A DNA stretch of 5,797 bases from Chloroflexota bacterium (GTDB lineage Bacteria > Chloroflexota > Dehalococcoidia > SAR202 > UBA11138), in NCBI GenBank assembly GCA_022566975.1, contig JADFHV010000139.1, positions 304 to 6,100 on the forward strand, given 5' to 3'. Below the pieces are notes generated by a model. The model was not told the DNA's origin and searched no databases. It worked only from the letters and a program-made list of their open reading frames with translations. The translations under genes and the position numbers were made by a program. Below are positions 3,546 through 5,797 of this stretch, piece by piece. Every line of letters begins with the position of its first letter. Position 1 is the stretch's first letter.

Positions 3546-5797
3546 CTACGGGCTGGACGTCTCGAGCGCGTCGACGACCAGCTCAAGGGCCCTTTCAACG
3601 AGATCCTCATCGTCACCGATGAGGATCAGCACGAGGTTGGGGCCGGCCCGGCCGAGGAAGATCGTCCGGTCGGGCGCGACCCATTTTCGTCCGGTGTCGC
3701 CGATGGTGGAGGACTTTGCGCCCTGCCCCTGGGTCTTGACCCCGACGAAGACCTGGTAGGCGTCGGAGAACTCAGAGGCGTCCTGGGGACTGTCCCAGGC
3801 GGTCATCAATACCAGGACTCGCTCGCCCTCCGGTCCGCTGAGGAGCGAATAGCTGTCTCCGCCCCAGCCTGCGGCGGCGTCCGCCGCCTGTATCTCGTCA
3901 AGGTACTCCTCGAGGTACACACGGAGGAGGAACTCCCCCATCGTGTCATTGCTTACCTCTACCCAGCCCCTGCCCAGCTCGGCGGCGAGTCTCGGTACCA
4001 GCGTTGGCTGGGGCGCCTCCCCGAGCAGGTACAGCTCCGGATGCAGTACCTGCTCGGTGGATTCCGGCGGTCGCGAGTAGGCTGTGTTGACCCCGTCCCA
4101 TCCGGCATCGCTCATACCGAAGAGGGCGGCGATGAAGTCGGCCCCCTCTCGCACGGGGAAGAGCACAGTCTTCCGGACCACCCCGGGGGCGGCCAGAAGC
4201 AGGTTTTCCGGCAGGGGCTTCTGTACCTCCGCCAGCTGCTCCCTCGTGAATACGGTCTGGATGTAGCCGAGTGCGGCCTGTGTAACGTCGCCCCCGATCA
4301 GTGCGTTGACGGCCCTGAAGTGGTCGGCGCCGGCATCCCGTGCCTCCCGGCGCATGGTCGAGATGTCGAAGTGCTGCTGCTGCAGGCCTCCCATGTAGGC
4401 GCTGGCGTAGCCGAGCTCCTCCACGGGCCCGATGCTGGTTGCGTCGCTGAGGACGTATACGACCTCGGTCTCGTCGTCGAACAGAGCGTAGACCTGCTGG
4501 AGCTGGATACCCACCAGTATCTCCTCCAGGTCCAGGTCCTCGTCCATCAGTCCCAGGACCTTGTACAGCTCCTGGGCCTCGAAGACCTGCCGGCGCAGAG
4601 CGTCCCTTCTGAAAAAGCCTCTCGTGATGGAGGCCAGCTGGTCTCTGGTCCGAAGCTGGGTCTCGACGTCCTCGTCCGGCGTGAGCTTGCGGAGGGTGAC
4701 GACGTTTCCCTCGGTGCGCGTGGTCAGCTTCTCCAGGGTTGCCAGCGCTTCGGCCAGGGTCAGGGTGGGTGCGGCCGTGGGTGGCGGTGGAGTGGGCGTG
4801 GTGGGGAGGGGAGTGGGTGGCGATGGAGCAGACGTGTCGGGCATGGGAGTTGGTGAGAGTGCAGTGGCCGTGGGCGTCGCTGCGTCAACCGGTGCGGCGG
4901 CCGCCAGGGGTGTGCTGCTGGGCCCGGCCTTTTCATCGCCGTCCCCCGACAACGCGACGATACCGCCGATCACGGCTATGGCAACAGCGACCGCCGCGAC
5001 CCCTCCTCCGATGAGCCAGCGGCGCCTGGGAGGAGCTGCCTCCTCGGCGGGCTCGGCCGGCGCCGGGGGCGCCTCGGGTCTGGGTGGGGCCTCCACAGGA
5101 ATAGTCGGCAGGCTTCCGGAGGCCGGCGCCACCACCGCCGTATCCATGGCCGATTCGCCGGTCGCCTCCAGGTCTACGGTGTCCATCTGGGTCGTGTCGC
5201 CGGGCTCCGCCATGTCCACGGCTTGCGCGCGCCCCGCGACCATGGAGACCGCCTCGACCATCGCCCCGCCTGTCTGGAACCTATCGTCGGGAGCCTTAGC
5301 GGTGGCCTTGAGGAGGGTGGTCTCCAGTCGCGGGTCGATATCGGGGTTCAGCGTGCTGGGCAGCGGCAGCGGCAAGTGGACGTGGGCCATCAGGGTCGCC
5401 GCCGGGGTGTCGGCGTGAAACGGCGTCTGCCCCAGGAGTAGCTGGTAGAGAATGATGCCTAAGGCGTAGAGGTCCGCCCTGTGGTCCACGTCGGCGCCCA
5501 TCGCCTGCTCAGGAGACATATACTCAGGCGTGCCGATGGCCTGGGAGTCCATGGTGAAGCGTATAGCCGACTCGAGCATCTGGGCTAGACCGAAGTCCGC
5601 CAAGATGGGCTTGGACTCTTCGTCCAGCAGGACGTTGGAGGGCTTGATGTCCCGGTGGATGACGCTCTGGGCGTGGGCGTAGTCGAGGGCGTCGGCCAGG
5701 GGGCCGATGAAGCGGAGGGCTTCGTCCACCGCCAGCGGCCCGCCGCCGAGCCTGTCTTCCAGGGTGCCTCCGGTAACCAGCTCGCTTACGAGATAGG
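3546..5797 (-). CDS. Transmembrane Ser/Thr protein kinase with large C-terminal outer domain (5' end cut by window edge)
   Basis: The frame is open to the right edge, and the first visible residues, YLVSELVTGGTLEDRL, are the kinase hinge. The GTG at 5729 is therefore internal, and the Gly-rich loop and ATP-binding Lys lie outside the window. Counting from the first full codon, 749 residues are visible. HRDIKPSN is at 47-54 (catalytic Asp49), DFG at 67-69, GTPEYMSPE at 88-96, helix-F Asp108 in ADLYALG, and the conserved Arg172 in DDRF. All active-site residues in view are intact, so it is probably an active Hanks-type (PknB-like) kinase. A Thr/Asp-rich juxtamembrane stretch (about 195-255) leads to RRR and one membrane helix (about 260-282). 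A Pro/Thr/Ser-rich stalk (285-342) and an outer domain (345-749) follow. There are no PASTA repeats. The first part of the outer domain resembles a Chloroflexota metallopeptidase-like family with its metal site lost. The ligand and the kinase targets are unknown. Confidence 0.93.
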   Translation of the reverse strand, partial: YLVSELVTGGTLEDRLGGGPLAVDEALRFIGPLADALDYAHAQSVIHRDIKPSNVLLDEESKPILADFGLAQMLESAIRFTMDSQAIGTPEYMSPEQAMGADVDHRADLYALGIILYQLLLGQTPFHADTPAATLMAHVHLPLPLPSTLNPDIDPRLETTLLKATAKAPDDRFQTGGAMVEAVSMVAGRAQAVDMAEPGDTTQMDTVDLEATGESAMDTAVVAPASGSLPTIPVEAPPRPEAPPAPAEPAEEAAPPRRRWLIGGGVAAVAVAIAVIGGIVALSGDGDEKAGPSSTPLAAAAPVDAATPTATALSPTPMPDTSAPSPPTPLPTTPTPPPPTAAPTLTLAEALATLEKLTTRTEGNVVTLRKLTPDEDVETQLRTRDQLASITRGFFRRDALRRQVFEAQELYKVLGLMDEDLDLEEILVGIQLQQVYALFDDETEVVYVLSDATSIGPVEELGYASAYMGGLQQQHFDISTMRREARDAGADHFRAVNALIGGDVTQAALGYIQTVFTREQLAEVQKPLPENLLLAAPGVVRKTVLFPVREGADFIAALFGMSDAGWDGVNTAYSRPPESTEQVLHPELYLLGEAPQPTLVPRLAAELGRGWVEVSNDTMGEFLLRVYLEEYLDEIQAADAAAGWGGDSYSLLSGPEGERVLVLMTAWDSPQDASEFSDAYQVFVGVKTQGQGAKSSTIGDTGRKWVAPDRTIFLGRAGPNLVLILIGDDEDLVERALELVVDALETSSP
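3549..4763 (-). other. Outer domain of the kinase: degenerate metallopeptidase-like module
   Basis: This sub-region encodes visible residues 345-749 of the kinase. Its features follow the order I recall for a Chloroflexota family of secreted HExxH proteins: QQVYALFDDETEVVYVLSD, then a helix ending LQQQHFDI, then ALIGGDV, LFPVREGADFIAALF, NTAYSRPPESTEQVLHPE and AAGWGGDSY. In that family the helix reads roughly AHEYTHALQDQHFD. Here it reads ASAYMGGLQQQHFD, so H, E and H become S465, A466 and G469. The downstream ALVEGDA glutamate is G501. The fold probably persists without zinc or peptidase activity. The comparison rests on memory of the family, not on an alignment. Confidence 0.55.

Noticed and set aside
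3510..4856. Long plus-strand open frame opposite the kinase outer domain
   Set aside because: It is a codon-bias shadow of the kinase gene. The translation is low in motifs and ends in Gly/Trp/Arg repeats produced by the antisense of the Pro/Thr stalk.
4770..4943. Purine-rich GTGGG-type repeats on the plus strand, possible G-quadruplex or tandem repeat
   Set aside because: They are the reverse complement of Pro, Thr and Ser codons in the kinase stalk; low-complexity coding explains them.

Overview
The window is GC-rich bacterial DNA. Every gene I can support lies on the minus strand, so transcription runs from right to left. High third-position GC, GTG and TTG starts, a transmembrane Ser/Thr kinase with a long Pro/Thr linker, and intergenic palindromes built around GGGCGGGTTT / AAACCCGCCC suggest an uncultured Chloroflexota lineage (SAR202 or another Dehalococcoidia-like group). 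That placement is inference from gene style and remembered repeat types, not from a search.

Layout in transcription order. (1) 5797-3546: a membrane Ser/Thr protein kinase whose N-lobe lies outside the window. It continues through a Pro/Thr-rich stalk into an outward-facing domain of about 400 residues. (2) 3442-3251: a 63-residue GatC/AtzG-like small subunit. (3) 3158-1746: a complete amidase-signature hydrolase with an intact Lys-Ser-Ser triad. It looks like a general amidase paired with the small subunit rather than genuine GatA. A perfect hairpin repeat sits between the two genes. (4) 1745-1451: a gap crowded with hairpins and a repeat element. (5) 1450-533: a complete alpha/beta hydrolase with all catalytic residues. 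(6) 532-164: a gap holding a second copy of the repeat element and a plausible rpsO promoter and leader. (7) 163-1: the first 54 codons of rpsO (ribosomal protein S15), starting at TTG and cut by the left edge.

Only the small subunit and amidase are obviously functional partners. The kinase, the hydrolase and rpsO look like independent units that share a strand. The most interesting observation is the ectodomain of the kinase. It resembles a zinc-metallopeptidase-like family common in Chloroflexota, but all the expected metal-binding and catalytic positions appear to be replaced, which points to a pseudo-enzyme used as a sensor or binding module. The second is a repeat family with a conserved GGGGTYACCCCCARRCCCC head and an unrelated hairpin in each copy; the two copies flank the alpha/beta hydrolase in the same orientation.
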